Assembly: GCF_047345415.1 (NCBI RefSeq)
Contig: NZ_JBLFEP010000005.1
Coordinates: 248,001 to 312,000, forward strand
Length of the DNA stretch: 64,000 nt
Direction: 5' to 3'
Origin: Maribacter_C sp947494565
Lineage (GTDB): Bacteria > Bacteroidota > Bacteroidia > Flavobacteriales > Flavobacteriaceae
Shown: positions 34,737 to 44,054 of the stretch, piece by piece
Numbering within the stretch: the stretch's first letter is position 1
Layout of the letters: every line of letters begins with the position of its first letter
Program-made: the position numbers and the translations under genes
Notes under the pieces: model-generated
What the model was told of the DNA's origin: nothing
What the model saw: only the letters and a program-made list of their open reading frames with translations
Database searches by the model: none

Positions 34737-35924
34737 ATGAAAAACGTGCTATCACTTTTAACACTACTGATGTGTGTGTCCGCATTCGGGCAAAAATCAA
34801 TTCAAAGCATCAAATTTGATGACTTCTATTTAGAACTGGCTATTCGAAATTATATTGACAAACCAACAGGAAAATTTTACAGCTCTGATTTGAAATCATT
34901 GACAAGGTTGTCATTAGCAAACAAAGGGATTACAAGTCTAAAAGGGCTGGAACACGTCAAAAACTTGAAGAGTTTAAGGCTCGACAACAATCAAATAAGT
35001 GATTTGACCCCTTTATCCCATTTGACGAAACTTACCAATTTAAGCCTTAATGGTAATTCTATTGTTGATGTGAGTCCTATAGGGTTCTTAAAAAAACTGG
35101 AATCACTCGCTATTGACAGAAATCAAATAACCGATATCTCTTCTCTACACAACTTGAAAAAACTAAAAACCATTACGGCTAATTTTAATTCTATAAGCAC
35201 TATTTCAGTTGTTCGAAATTGGAAGCAGCTCACACACTTCAATATGGCTTTTAACCAATTGAAAGAGGTAAACCCCTTGCAAAATTTAGTAAAACTAAAA
35301 GGTATTTGGATTCCCGATAATAAAGTAAAAACAATCGAAAGTTTGTATAGATTAAGTGAGTTGGAAATTCTTATTCTCGAGAAAAACCCGATAGCGAAAG
35401 CAGATGTGATCAAAAATCTGACCAATTTGGTTCAGCTGAATTTAGCGGATACGAAAATTACCGATTTCAGCCCTATTCAAAACTTAAAAAAAGTGGGCGT
35501 TTTGGTTTTGAGTAAAAATAATATAGAAAATATCGATTTCTTGAAAGGCAAAAGTAGTATTGAGTGGTTAGACCTGAGCGATAATCGAATAACCAATGTT
35601 TCCGCTTTATCCACGTTAAAAAGACTAAGAAAACTGTTTCTTTCCGGAAATCAAATTGAATCAATTACAGACTTATCCGAGAGCAGTGATTTACGATGGG
35701 TTGTACTAGATAACAATAAGTTAGACAACCTGTGGCCCTTATACAATTTGACAAACTTAACGGATATTATGTTATATAATAACCCTATAAAGGGTTCTAA
35801 AGAACTGACTGAAATGAACCTCAAAGTCATCGACAAAATAAAATCCGACGGAAAAAATATCACCTTGAATTCGATTGAAATCAATTCGATCTATCAGATG
35901 GAACCGAGTAAAAAACTGCACTGA
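34737..35924 (+). CDS. Secreted leucine-rich-repeat protein
   Basis: This 395-aa protein has a signal peptide (to about FGQ, residue 19). It holds about 13 internalin-type LRR units of 22 residues (LKSLRLDNNQISDLTPLSHL, LTNLSLNGNSIVDVSPIGFL, IEWLDLSDNRITNVSALSTL). No anchor or PorSS sorting domain is seen. It would form a curved binding scaffold; partner unknown. It starts 21 nt after the serine hydrolase and may be co-transcribed. Confidence 0.82.
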   Translation: MKNVLSLLTLLMCVSAFGQKSIQSIKFDDFYLELAIRNYIDKPTGKFYSSDLKSLTRLSLANKGITSLKGLEHVKNLKSLRLDNNQISDLTPLSHLTKLTNLSLNGNSIVDVSPIGFLKKLESLAIDRNQITDISSLHNLKKLKTITANFNSISTISVVRNWKQLTHFNMAFNQLKEVNPLQNLVKLKGIWIPDNKVKTIESLYRLSELEILILEKNPIAKADVIKNLTNLVQLNLADTKITDFSPIQNLKKVGVLVLSKNNIENIDFLKGKSSIEWLDLSDNRITNVSALSTLKRLRKLFLSGNQIESITDLSESSDLRWVVLDNNKLDNLWPLYNLTNLTDIMLYNNPIKGSKELTEMNLKVIDKIKSDGKNITLNSIEINSIYQMEPSKKLH

Positions 35925-36031
35925 AAATTGAAGTGTGAACTGATAGCGTTAAGACACCAGTATCTGTTTCAAGGAAGTGTAATGGCTATAAAATTCAAAA
36001 ATAATTCAAGTATCAAAAAGGGTACAAACAG

Positions 36032-37525
36032 TTAACGATAATGTTCGGCCCTTTTCACGTCATCGATTGTTCTTTTTAACCTGTTTATCAATTCACCGAT
36101 TTCTTCTTCATTATACGCCGCAAAACCAATTCTTATATAATTGTGTCCTAATTCGGCGCTATCATAGCGTTGCCAATTGCCTATTCCCAATCTATGTTTT
36201 CGTGCAACTGTGGAGATAGTCTCCCAAGAATAGTCCGATTTTAACTTTACCCAAACCGCCATGCCCCCTTTAGGAATTTCAAAATGAAAATAACTCCCTA
36301 GTTTGTCCTTTAAAAGAGCGCAGAACAGATCGCGACGTTTTTCGTAGATTTTCATCACTTTGCGAATATGCCTATCTAAATCTCCTGATTTAATAAAATC
36401 AGCGAAGGTTAACTCCAATAACGCATCACCTTGCCGGTCTACAAAACCTCTCAACTTCGCAGCTTCATCTACAAATTCTTTTGAAGCAATTAAGTAACCT
36501 ACACGATAAACAGGAGCAACTGTTTTACAAACCGAACCGATATAAATGACATTTCCGTTTGTGTCGTGACTCGCCAATGGCAATATTGGGGCATGATTAT
36601 AATTAAAGTCGTAATCGTAATCATCTTCAATAATGGCAAAATTGTATTGTCTTGATAGGTTTAAGAGATGTATTCTCCTTTTTGCAGAAAGGGTTACTGT
36701 TGTCGGATGGTGATGATGCGACGTGACATATACGGCTTTAATCTGTTGTTGTTTACATAGTTTTTCAATAGCGTCTGTCACAATTCCGTCTTCATCGACC
36801 GAAACACGTTCTATTCTTGCTTTTTGGTATAAAAAAGTAGCATCAGCAGAGGCATAATTGGTTTTACCAACCACAATGACATCATCTTTCTGAAGCAATA
36901 ACTGCGAGGACAGCCATATTCCCATCTGGCTGCCACGCGTAATCAGTACATTAGCCTTGGTACCATGCAAACCTCTGGTGGCATTTAAATAAGCAACCAA
37001 TACCTCGCGTAATGTATCATTACCGTAAGTAGAACCATACGACAAATGTTCAAACACTGTCTTTTTTGCGGAAATTCTTCTATACGTCCTAGCGATTTCA
37101 TCTATTGGCGTTAATCTACCATCTGAAATACCATCATTGAAATACATGAAACCGTCTTCCCTTTTCGTCGACTTAGTTTGTAAGATCGGATTCCCATAAA
37201 AAGAAAAGCCAACATTTACTCGCAAACCATCAGTCTTTAACTCCTTTAGTTTTTGTTGTTGCAGCACCGGCAAATTGCGCAGTACGAAAGTTCCCTTTTT
37301 AGGGACACTTTCCACCCACCCTTGAAGGGATAACTCTTCATAGCAAGCAACAATGGTTTTCCTATGAACATTAAGCTGTTTTGCTAAAGTTCTACTACCA
37401 GGAAGTCTGGTATTGGGGCCTAAGGTTTGATTTTTTATGAATTGAATAATTTGATTTGCCAACTGTAAATACAGCGCTTGACTATTTTTTCTATCAAATT
37501 CAATACTAGTTTTATAAGGAAACAT
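36032..37525 (-). CDS. MocR/PdxR-type regulator (GntR helix-turn-helix plus aminotransferase domain)
   Basis: This 497-aa protein has a GntR winged helix at about 12-85 (LYLQLANQIIQFI, RLPGSRTLAKQLNVHRKTIVACYEEL) and a fold-type I aminotransferase-like domain at about 125-490, with IEDDYDYDF (Asp302 region), PLP lysine Lys334 in SVCKTVAPVYRVGYL, and Arg341. MocR proteins sense PLP or amino compounds and often activate a divergent gene. Here the divergent gene is a PNPOx-like protein, and TGGACTA/TAGTCCA half-sites lie between them. Confidence 0.9.
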   Translation of the reverse strand: MFPYKTSIEFDRKNSQALYLQLANQIIQFIKNQTLGPNTRLPGSRTLAKQLNVHRKTIVACYEELSLQGWVESVPKKGTFVLRNLPVLQQQKLKELKTDGLRVNVGFSFYGNPILQTKSTKREDGFMYFNDGISDGRLTPIDEIARTYRRISAKKTVFEHLSYGSTYGNDTLREVLVAYLNATRGLHGTKANVLITRGSQMGIWLSSQLLLQKDDVIVVGKTNYASADATFLYQKARIERVSVDEDGIVTDAIEKLCKQQQIKAVYVTSHHHHPTTVTLSAKRRIHLLNLSRQYNFAIIEDDYDYDFNYNHAPILPLASHDTNGNVIYIGSVCKTVAPVYRVGYLIASKEFVDEAAKLRGFVDRQGDALLELTFADFIKSGDLDRHIRKVMKIYEKRRDLFCALLKDKLGSYFHFEIPKGGMAVWVKLKSDYSWETISTVARKHRLGIGNWQRYDSAELGHNYIRIGFAAYNEEEIGELINRLKRTIDDVKRAEHYR

Positions 37526-37526
37526 C

Positions 37527-37569
37527 TGGACTACTAATTATATTTATTCTGGAATACTTTCATAGTCCA
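37527..37569. promoter_or_regulatory. Paired inverted half-sites, candidate MocR operator
   Basis: TGGACTA (37527-37533) and TAGTCCA (37563-37569) are exact inverted copies spaced 36 nt centre to centre. They lie between the divergent MocR and PNPOx-like genes, just upstream of a TATTTTTG -7 box at 37579-37586 for the latter. Confidence 0.45.
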
Positions 37570-37578
37570 TAAATATAA

Positions 37579-37586
37579 TATTTTTG
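37579..37586 (+). promoter_or_regulatory. Candidate -7 box of the PNPOx-like operon
   Basis: TATTTTTG fits TAnnTTTG and would give a leader of about 60 nt before ATG 37655. No -33 TTG, in keeping with activator dependence. Confidence 0.4.
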
Positions 37587-37654
37587 AACTATCGAAACAT
37601 AAAACACCAAAAGAACTTCGGCTTTGTGAAAACAAGTATCAATAAACTAGAGCT

Positions 37655-38314
37655 ATGCAAGAGTATTCAAAATCAAAATTGAACAGAGTAAAACGTGGGA
37701 AAATCAGAGCTACTTACGATGTTGAAAAAATCAATACTATTTTAGATGCCGGTTTTATCGGCCATGTCAGCTATGTTTATAAGGGCAGCGCAATTACGTT
37801 ACCAATGGCTTATGGACGAAAAGACAATAAAATATACTTACACGGTTCTCAAGCAAATAGGATGTTATTGGCCTTGTTGGAAGCCAAGGAAATGAGCATG
37901 ACCGTAATGCATTTAGATGCCTTGGTCTTAGCTCGTTCTGGGTTACATCACTCGGTAAATTACCGATCAGCGACGCTATTCGGCCCAATCAAAAACCTTG
38001 AAAATCCGAAAGAAAAAGAAGCAGCTCTTTTTTGCTTTATGGAACATATGATGAAGGGTCGTTGGGACGGAATCAGATCAATGCATCCTGAAGAGGTGGA
38101 CAGAACATTGGTAGTGGAAATGACTATTGAAACCGCTTCAGCCAAAATAAGGGATGTTGGAGTGGCCGATGAACCCGAAGATTACAACTTAGATGTTTGG
38201 GCTGGTTTAGTACCTTTAAAGCAAGTTGCGGAATATCCCATACCTGATACCGGCCTACCCCAGAAAATGGACATACCAAAACACGTTTTAGATTATTATC
38301 AGTTCAATCAGTAA
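37655..38314 (+). CDS. PNPOx-like flavin-binding protein (NimA/Pyridox_ox_2 type)
   Basis: This 219-aa protein has the split-barrel fold pattern: GFIGHVSYVYKGSAITLPMAYGRKDNKIYLHGSQANRML at about 33-71 (key motifs LPMAYG and IYLHGS), then VNYRSATLFG, and a C-terminal WAGLVPL. It probably binds FMN and may reduce a small substrate. The gene diverges from MocR and is followed 2 nt later by an aminotransferase, a pattern suggesting a PLP- or amine-related task. Confidence 0.82.
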   Translation: MQEYSKSKLNRVKRGKIRATYDVEKINTILDAGFIGHVSYVYKGSAITLPMAYGRKDNKIYLHGSQANRMLLALLEAKEMSMTVMHLDALVLARSGLHHSVNYRSATLFGPIKNLENPKEKEAALFCFMEHMMKGRWDGIRSMHPEEVDRTLVVEMTIETASAKIRDVGVADEPEDYNLDVWAGLVPLKQVAEYPIPDTGLPQKMDIPKHVLDYYQFNQ

Positions 38315-38316
38315 GA

Positions 38317-39465
38317 ATGAAATTTCCGGTTAACGATATCATTACACTTTTGGATGAAAGATTAGAATTTAATCTTGCCGAAAGTACAAACATGGACCTT
38401 ATTCTCAATGAAATTTGGGATGATGATTTTTCCAAAGAATTAATGAATCTCAAATTGGAGTATGGAACGTCACAGGGTAATAAAAAACTGCGAAAAAAAA
38501 TTGGAGATAAACTGCAGGTTGACCAAAATCAAATAGTAATCACAAATGGCGCTGCATTTGGCACTTTATTAGCGATGCTTTGTTTGTGTGAGCACCAAGA
38601 TGAAGTTATCACCGTACAACCCAACTTCCCTCCTACCATGGACTTAATCGAAAGTTTAGGGTTTAAAAGAGTATTGATCAAGTTGCTGTTTGAAGAGGAA
38701 TACCGAATAGATATAAGTGAATTATTTTCTAAAATAACGAATAAAACAAGGTTAATTATTTTGGTTTCTCCTTTAAATCCGTCTGGAACAATTCATAGCA
38801 GTGCCGAAATATTAGAAATTTCAGACCGACTACATCATCACTATCCGAGCTGTAAACTAATCATTGATGAAACCTATCGCGAAGCCACCTATGGAGCTAA
38901 CGATGTACTTCCAACTTATGCCGGTCTACGGGATAATATCATTACCATTTCGTCTTTATCCAAATGTCATGGTACTCCAGGGCTAAGAATTGGCTGGCTT
39001 CAATCGAGTGATCCAGAATTTATCGAGCACGTTGGGGTCGCCAAAGTGAATACTGTAATTTCAAATTCCGTATTGGATGAATTTGTAGCATTAAAAGTGC
39101 TTGACAAAGAACTTGAAATTTTCAAAAGCCGAAGAATTCATTCCATAAAAGGGTTAACGTCAACTAAAAATTGGGTTGCGAAAAATAATGAACTGATTAG
39201 TTGGGTTGAACCAAAAGCCGGGGCACTTTGTTGTATAAAGTTAAAGGAGGAACGATTTACCCAAGACGCCGTTGAAGAATTTTACAACCAATCAAAAAAG
39301 ATGGGAATTCAAATAGCAAATGGAGAATGGTTTGGCGAATCTAAACGCTATTTTCGATTAGGTTTTGGCTATATGGAAACAGAAAAATTAAACACGACCC
39401 TAAACAAATTAAGTCAAATTCTAAAGAAGACGAATAGACAGAATGAAGAAATCCAAAGAAAATAG
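38317..39465 (+). CDS. PLP-dependent class I/II aminotransferase
   Basis: This 382-aa fold-type I aminotransferase has an intact active site: YGTSQGNKKLR, TNGAAFGT, NPSGT (Asn154), IIDETYREA (Asp184), PLP lysine Lys216 in SSLSKCHGTPGLRIGW, and Arg224. The substrate is unknown. It lies 2 nt after the PNPOx-like gene and overlaps the start of the cupin fusion gene by 23 nt, so the three form one operon controlled probably by MocR. Confidence 0.87.
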   Translation: MKFPVNDIITLLDERLEFNLAESTNMDLILNEIWDDDFSKELMNLKLEYGTSQGNKKLRKKIGDKLQVDQNQIVITNGAAFGTLLAMLCLCEHQDEVITVQPNFPPTMDLIESLGFKRVLIKLLFEEEYRIDISELFSKITNKTRLIILVSPLNPSGTIHSSAEILEISDRLHHHYPSCKLIIDETYREATYGANDVLPTYAGLRDNIITISSLSKCHGTPGLRIGWLQSSDPEFIEHVGVAKVNTVISNSVLDEFVALKVLDKELEIFKSRRIHSIKGLTSTKNWVAKNNELISWVEPKAGALCCIKLKEERFTQDAVEEFYNQSKKMGIQIANGEWFGESKRYFRLGFGYMETEKLNTTLNKLSQILKKTNRQNEEIQRK

Positions 39466-40132
39466 CGAACAGTATAAATGGGGAACTAATTGTCGTGGGT
39501 GGCATCTTGTTCAATCTGAAAATCTGAGCGTAATTGAAGAATTAATGCCTGCTCATACTTCTGAAGAAAAACACTATCATAATTTTTCCCAACAGTTTTT
39601 TTATGTCTTGAACGGTAGTGCAATTTTTGAATTGGAAAAGGAAATCGTTGAAGTCAAGAAAGGAGAGGGAATACATATTTATCCGCAAATTGCACACCAA
39701 ATCAAAAATGAAGAATCCACTGAATTAGAATTCATTGTCATTTCACAGCCAACAACAAGAGGAGATAGAATCAACGAACCTTTTGCCAAGAACAAATTGA
39801 ATTTAAACGGTAAAAAATTTAAATCTATTTCCAGTTCGAATAATGGAGAAGTAAGCCCAACTACGCTATTTGAATATCGACAAAAAGGAAACGTGATTTG
39901 GGCAACTTATCAAGGTGGAGGGGTTTTGTTCGGTACGCTTTCAGGTCGCATTGAACAACAGCATCTAACTTTTACATACCAGCATCAAAATACTATCGGG
40001 GATTTTAAAACCGGAAAGTGCGAATCAATTATTAAAATTGAAGACGGGACACTAATTTTGGAAGAGAAGTGGCAGTGGACCTGTGATGATTATTCTAAGG
40101 GAGAATCAGTTCTTAAAGAACTTAAGCAATAG
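39443..40132 (+). CDS. Cupin fused to an N-acetylglutamate-synthase-like annotated domain
   Basis: This 229-aa protein has two parts. Residues about 25-105 are a small cupin (HTSEEKHYHNFSQQFFYVLNGSA, then GEGIHIYPQIAHQI) with the His and Glu metal ligands. Residues about 115-229 match a short beta-repeat domain often labelled N-acetylglutamate synthase in flavobacteria, probably in error (GEVSPTTLFEYRQKGNVIWATYQGG, then EEKWQWTCDDYSKG). Function unknown; no signal peptide. Last gene of the MocR-linked operon. Confidence 0.75.
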   Translation: MKKSKENSEQYKWGTNCRGWHLVQSENLSVIEELMPAHTSEEKHYHNFSQQFFYVLNGSAIFELEKEIVEVKKGEGIHIYPQIAHQIKNEESTELEFIVISQPTTRGDRINEPFAKNKLNLNGKKFKSISSSNNGEVSPTTLFEYRQKGNVIWATYQGGGVLFGTLSGRIEQQHLTFTYQHQNTIGDFKTGKCESIIKIEDGTLILEEKWQWTCDDYSKGESVLKELKQ

Positions 40133-40241
40133 CATGGTCTGGCGGGAATACGAAAATCGAATGCGTTAAAAAATCAGGATCAACTGCCATTCCCCTTTCA
40201 TGTTATCTTTCTCAGTTCTTATGTACCTGTCAATTCATTTC

Positions 40242-40535
40242 TCAGATTCGTACTGCTGATTCCACTTCTGAAAACTCCTTTTGCATATGACGGCGAACCG
40301 CCCAAGCGGGTTTACTTTCTTTTAATAATCCAGTTGGAGTTTCAAAATCTACTACTACCCGATAGATGTTATCCGCCTTGCTATGAAATCGATCATAACT
40401 TAATTCAAAACCTATATAGAGAAGTATTAAAAAACTTGCGGTAAGGCCTATCGATAGACCAACAATATTTAAAAAGGAAAAACCGCTATGGCGCCATAGG
40501 TTTCTAGAAGCGACCTTTAAATAATTCTTGAACAT
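40242..40535 (-). pseudogene. Truncated ABC transporter permease (FtsX/MacB type)
   Basis: Only the N-terminal 97 residues are present: MFKNYLKVASRNLWRH, a first TM (FLNIVGLSIGLTASFLILLYIG), then FELSYDRFHSKADNIYRV. Full members are about 800 residues with an FtsX domain at the C-terminus. The frame stops at 40242 and no continuation is found in the next 110 nt. It follows the WD40 gene by 19 nt, so it is a decayed third gene of that operon. Confidence 0.7.
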
Positions 40536-40554
40536 ATGAACGATTTAGCAATGC

Positions 40555-41538
40555 CTATTTTTTTCCAATCTGCCGTATGAAATTGGCATTCTTATCCCAA
40601 ATCACAAGTTTTCCGTTGCTGCTTGATGTGACAATATAGTCGCCGTCAGGACTCCAATCGACACCCCATAAATAGTCGTCAGAAGATTTGGTTTCTGCCA
40701 ATAACTTGCCTTCCTTAGACCAAATTCTAAGTGCATCACTCGCACTTGCCAATCGCTCTCCATCGGTGCTCCATCTTATATTTCGATACTCGGCAATGCT
40801 TCCGCTGATTTCATTAATTTTGACGCCTTCAGGGCGCCAAAATTGTAGTAGTTTGTCATCAGCATTTTCAAGATCACCATAATCACCCACCACGAAAAAA
40901 TCACCAGAATCATGCCACTCAACACATAATAATAATACCTCTTTGTTTCTAGGTCGGAAAGTATGTATAGGGTGGCCAAGGTGGTCATATATACCGATTT
41001 GTGAGCCTACTGTCGTCATAATGTTTTTGGTCGGATGCCAATCTATTCCCGTAACCGATTTCGGATCAGCCCTAAATCGGCTAACACGTTTTCCATGAAG
41101 CGTAAAAACGGACACCGCATGTTCAAGTTCTGAAACCGCAAGAAGTGCTCCATTAAAATTCCAATCCAAACCCCGAGAACTCGACTCTAGCCCCTCCAAA
41201 TCGATCCATTCATCTTTATCTAAATTCAGTATTCGTGCCTTAATCGTTTTTCCTTGGGTTATTATAGCCAATATATTTTTCGAAGGATGCCATTTGATTC
41301 TACTTAATAGTGCATCCTTTACAGGGTAGGTCTTGACCAGTTCAAAAGTGTTTGCATCGAATAGAATAAGTTCATCTTGGTTTCCCCCTGAACCAATGTA
41401 TTTCCCGTCCGGACTCCAAGCTACGGTCCATAAGGTTTTAGCATTATTTGGTTGCTGACCGATGGCGCTAACTCCTGTAAGTAGCATACAAAAAACGTAA
41501 AAGGTCATTTCTTTCCTATTTTTTCCCAGGGTTCTCAT
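40555..41538 (-). CDS. Exported WD40 beta-propeller protein
   Basis: This 327-aa protein has a signal peptide (Met11 onward reads as a standard signal, ending SAIGQ). Seven WD40-type blades are visible (LWTVAWSPDGKYIGSGGNQD, LSRIKWHPSKNILAI, RGLDWNFNGALLAVSE, TGIDWHPTKNIMTTVG, LWGVDWSPDGDYIVTSSSNG). The repeats are close to each other. Role unknown, probably binding. Its ATG overlaps the yceI stop by 4 nt, giving translational coupling. Confidence 0.82.
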   Translation of the reverse strand: MRTLGKNRKEMTFYVFCMLLTGVSAIGQQPNNAKTLWTVAWSPDGKYIGSGGNQDELILFDANTFELVKTYPVKDALLSRIKWHPSKNILAIITQGKTIKARILNLDKDEWIDLEGLESSSRGLDWNFNGALLAVSELEHAVSVFTLHGKRVSRFRADPKSVTGIDWHPTKNIMTTVGSQIGIYDHLGHPIHTFRPRNKEVLLLCVEWHDSGDFFVVGDYGDLENADDKLLQFWRPEGVKINEISGSIAEYRNIRWSTDGERLASASDALRIWSKEGKLLAETKSSDDYLWGVDWSPDGDYIVTSSSNGKLVIWDKNANFIRQIGKK

Positions 41539-42119
41539 TTTTTTTGATCGGTAATCACCATAGCTTCAAATTCAATAGCATCGGAAATAGTATCGTCTTT
41601 TAGACTGTTCAAAAGACTTTTCGACTCGTAGTTCACGTTCCAGAGTGTTCTATCGATAATGAATTTCGCCGTCATGATGACTTTCCCTTTTTGACGTTCT
41701 ACAGCGCTGTTATATACTATGGGATTCGTTATACTTTTGATGGTAAGGTTCGCATTTATTTGCACTTGGTTTTCATCTATGTAGTTGACTTCCTTTATTT
41801 CCAGATAAGCACTCGGATGCTTCTTTACGTCGAAAAAATCTTCATTCTTAAGATGCCGGACGAGCATTTCATTGTATTTATCATCCGTATTTATTATTGT
41901 ATTCATATCAACCTTAAAATTCCCACCAGATATAGAATCGTTTTCCATTAAAATTTGACCGCTGCTAAACTTGGCGGTCCCAAAGTGTTCATTAAATTTG
42001 AATAGGTTCGAACCTTTCCACTTGAGCAAACTTTGACTGGTATCTATCTCAAATGAATCTTGGGCCATTGTCACAGTAATCGAACATAACCAGAGTACTA
42101 TTACACTACTTGTTTTCAT
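41535..42119 (-). CDS. YceI-family lipid-binding protein, exported
   Basis: About 194 aa from ATG 42119; a further upstream Met at 42137 lies within the -7 box and is unlikely. Signal peptide ends TVTMAQ. YceI pattern: FEIDTSQSLLKWKGSNLF, then HFGTAKFSSGQI, LKNEDFFDVKKHPSAYLEI, and NLTIKSITNPI. YceI proteins are periplasmic barrels that bind isoprenoid-type lipids. It heads the yceI-WD40-permease fragment operon under the phased ACA promoter. Confidence 0.87.
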   Translation of the reverse strand: MKTSSVIVLWLCSITVTMAQDSFEIDTSQSLLKWKGSNLFKFNEHFGTAKFSSGQILMENDSISGGNFKVDMNTIINTDDKYNEMLVRHLKNEDFFDVKKHPSAYLEIKEVNYIDENQVQINANLTIKSITNPIVYNSAVERQKGKVIMTAKFIIDRTLWNVNYESKSLLNSLKDDTISDAIEFEAMVITDQKK

Positions 42120-42134
42120 ATATGTTGTTTTTCC

Positions 42135-42197
42135 CAAAACTAGTATTGGGGTCCCTGATCAATGTCAAAAAGATGTAAAACAAATGTGAAAAGTTGT
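42135..42197 (-). promoter_or_regulatory. Promoter module with four phased ACA half-sites (copy B)
   Basis: Read on the minus strand: ACA triplets start at 42197, 42187, 42176 and 42165 (spacing 10, 11, 11), each followed by a T-rich run, then TAGTTTTG at 42142-42135. It aligns without gaps to copy A (25139-25201) at 47 of 63 positions. A -33 TTG is at 42162-42160 (17-nt spacer) or 42168-42166 (23-nt spacer). It places yceI under the same control as the propeller lipoprotein at 25218. Confidence 0.65.
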
Positions 42198-42429
42198 GAA
42201 TTTTGTAGTCTTGACAATGGCCTAACCCTAATCCTGGAACTGAAAATCCAACTACACGATATAGAGACGACATTTTTGAATTTTGAAAATGTAGGGTCCG
42301 ATTGCCATAGATGCCACAGTGAGGATTTAATGCTATTTGCAAAACGAACAATTTTTACGGAAAATCCAGAACCCAAACTGTAACCTTTTTGCAATTAAGA
42401 TGTATACACTAATAAAAGCAACAGATCAG

Positions 42430-43812
42430 ATGTACCTAAAAAGCATACTAATTTTACAGCTTGTATGCGCGCTCAGCCTTTGCAATACCCTTAACGGCCA
42501 AATACATATGGAAGGCAGTGTAGCGCTAGACCTAAAAACAGGATTTTTCAAGTGCGACCTTCAGCTATCAAATCTTCCCAAATTAAAAGCCTACCGTATT
42601 TTATTGAATAAGGGAATGAACATCAAATACTTCAAGGACACTAGAAATGAATTGATAGATTATGTTGGCCATTATGATGGCAGTATAAAGGGGGAAGCTG
42701 TGGAATACACTTTCAAAGCTGACCCGAACGAACATATACCTCCGGAGTTCCGAGTAAATTATAAAGGTGCGTTCCCGGTATATGTAGATGATTTCAATCT
42801 TTTTGACCATAAAGGTTTGATCGCTATCAACGATAAAACCTTAAGGGCCACAGAACAAACAAAATGGTATCCCGTTATCTATGACGTAAAAAACGACAAA
42901 CTAATTCATAGTTATACCTATGATCTGACCATAAGCCTAGAAGGGGGAAGTACCATTTATATCAATGGTTCGGCACCAAAAAAAGCGGCAAAAGAACATT
43001 TTGTTTCCAACAAAGCACATCCGCTGCTACTATTTGCCGGAAATTATGATTTTGTTGAGGATAAAGGAGATTACATTCTAAATACGACTGTGACCAAGGA
43101 GAATGCAGAAATTATATTTGGGAACATAGCGCGAATAAAGAATAACCTTTCCAAAAATTTGGGCATCGAATTTTCCGATAATATCTACCTGATACATCAC
43201 AGGGCTACCAACAAAAGAAAAAAAGGAAGTAGTTGGGGTTTCAATACCTACCCTTCATTTGCCTTTACTGGTCTGGACTTTAAAAAATTGGTCGATTCCA
43301 ATGGCAAATTCTACGACGATTATTACAAATACTTCGGACACGAGTTCGGACACAACTATTTCGGTTCCAATGTCATGTCCGGAAAGCTTGGGTGGTTCTG
43401 GTTAGAATCCTTTGCAGAGTACCTGTCCTACAACACTGCCGAAGATCTCTCCGGAAAACAGTTCTTGTCAGAAGTGCTGATTGAGCAATTAAAACATATA
43501 AAAGAGGGTAGCTTTATCCCTTTAGATAAAATTGAGCATAAAGACCAAATCGATGAAAAGTACAGATATGTATTAGCTCCGTTAATGCTCAAATGTTTTG
43601 AGGATAGGTTTGGCAGACAAAAGGCGAATCTAACCCTGAAATATGTATTGGATTTCGCCAAGAAAGAATCATTGACCTTGGAGCATCTAGAGCGAGCGGC
43701 TACAAAAAGCGGTATCAGTAAAAAACAGTTTGAAGTATTCAAAACAAACTTTATTATCCACACGGATTTCAAGGAACATATTATTCGCGAAATCGAAAAA
43801 AAATATGGTTGA
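42430..43812 (+). CDS. M1-like gluzincin metallopeptidase
   Basis: About 460 aa from ATG 42430, which begins a clear signal peptide (MYLKSILILQLV...NTLNGQ); an in-frame ATG at 42400 is an alternative. The zinc site HEFGH is at about 304-308 followed by GWFWLESFAEYLS. The usual M1 motif is WLNEGFAEY, with the third ligand 18 residues past the second His; here one residue is missing (WL-ES-FAEY) and the Glu comes after 17. Probably an aminopeptidase-like exported protease, activity uncertain because of that gap. Confidence 0.75.
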   Translation: MYLKSILILQLVCALSLCNTLNGQIHMEGSVALDLKTGFFKCDLQLSNLPKLKAYRILLNKGMNIKYFKDTRNELIDYVGHYDGSIKGEAVEYTFKADPNEHIPPEFRVNYKGAFPVYVDDFNLFDHKGLIAINDKTLRATEQTKWYPVIYDVKNDKLIHSYTYDLTISLEGGSTIYINGSAPKKAAKEHFVSNKAHPLLLFAGNYDFVEDKGDYILNTTVTKENAEIIFGNIARIKNNLSKNLGIEFSDNIYLIHHRATNKRKKGSSWGFNTYPSFAFTGLDFKKLVDSNGKFYDDYYKYFGHEFGHNYFGSNVMSGKLGWFWLESFAEYLSYNTAEDLSGKQFLSEVLIEQLKHIKEGSFIPLDKIEHKDQIDEKYRYVLAPLMLKCFEDRFGRQKANLTLKYVLDFAKKESLTLEHLERAATKSGISKKQFEVFKTNFIIHTDFKEHIIREIEKKYG

Positions 43813-44054
43813 TTTTTTAGTTTCCTTTTCAAATATCAACGTTACGGGTATCGTACCTAGTTCGGGTATGATTCCCGAATTGACATAGTCACCGGTAACA
43901 TAGCCCTCACGGAAAAATATCCAGTTTTTATTGGAATACAATGGCAAGACGGTCCAGAACCTCTTCTCTTTCAAACCCTTCTTCATTTTAGAACAGGTGT
44001 TTTTCTAGCGAACAGTTAATTTAGTTATGATAATTCTTAAATTTAGGGAGACTA
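43813..44054. other. Gap between the peptidase and the AraC gene
   Basis: No gene is certain. The minus strand has an open frame (43687-43986) that starts MKKGLKEKRFW but runs into the peptidase gene antisense. It could be a decayed gene start; it is not annotated. Confidence 0.3.

Noticed and set aside
43687..43986. Minus-strand open frame of 99 codons after the M1-like peptidase
   Set aside because: More than half lies antisense in the peptidase gene, and the free part shows no known domain. It may be a decayed gene but cannot be supported.
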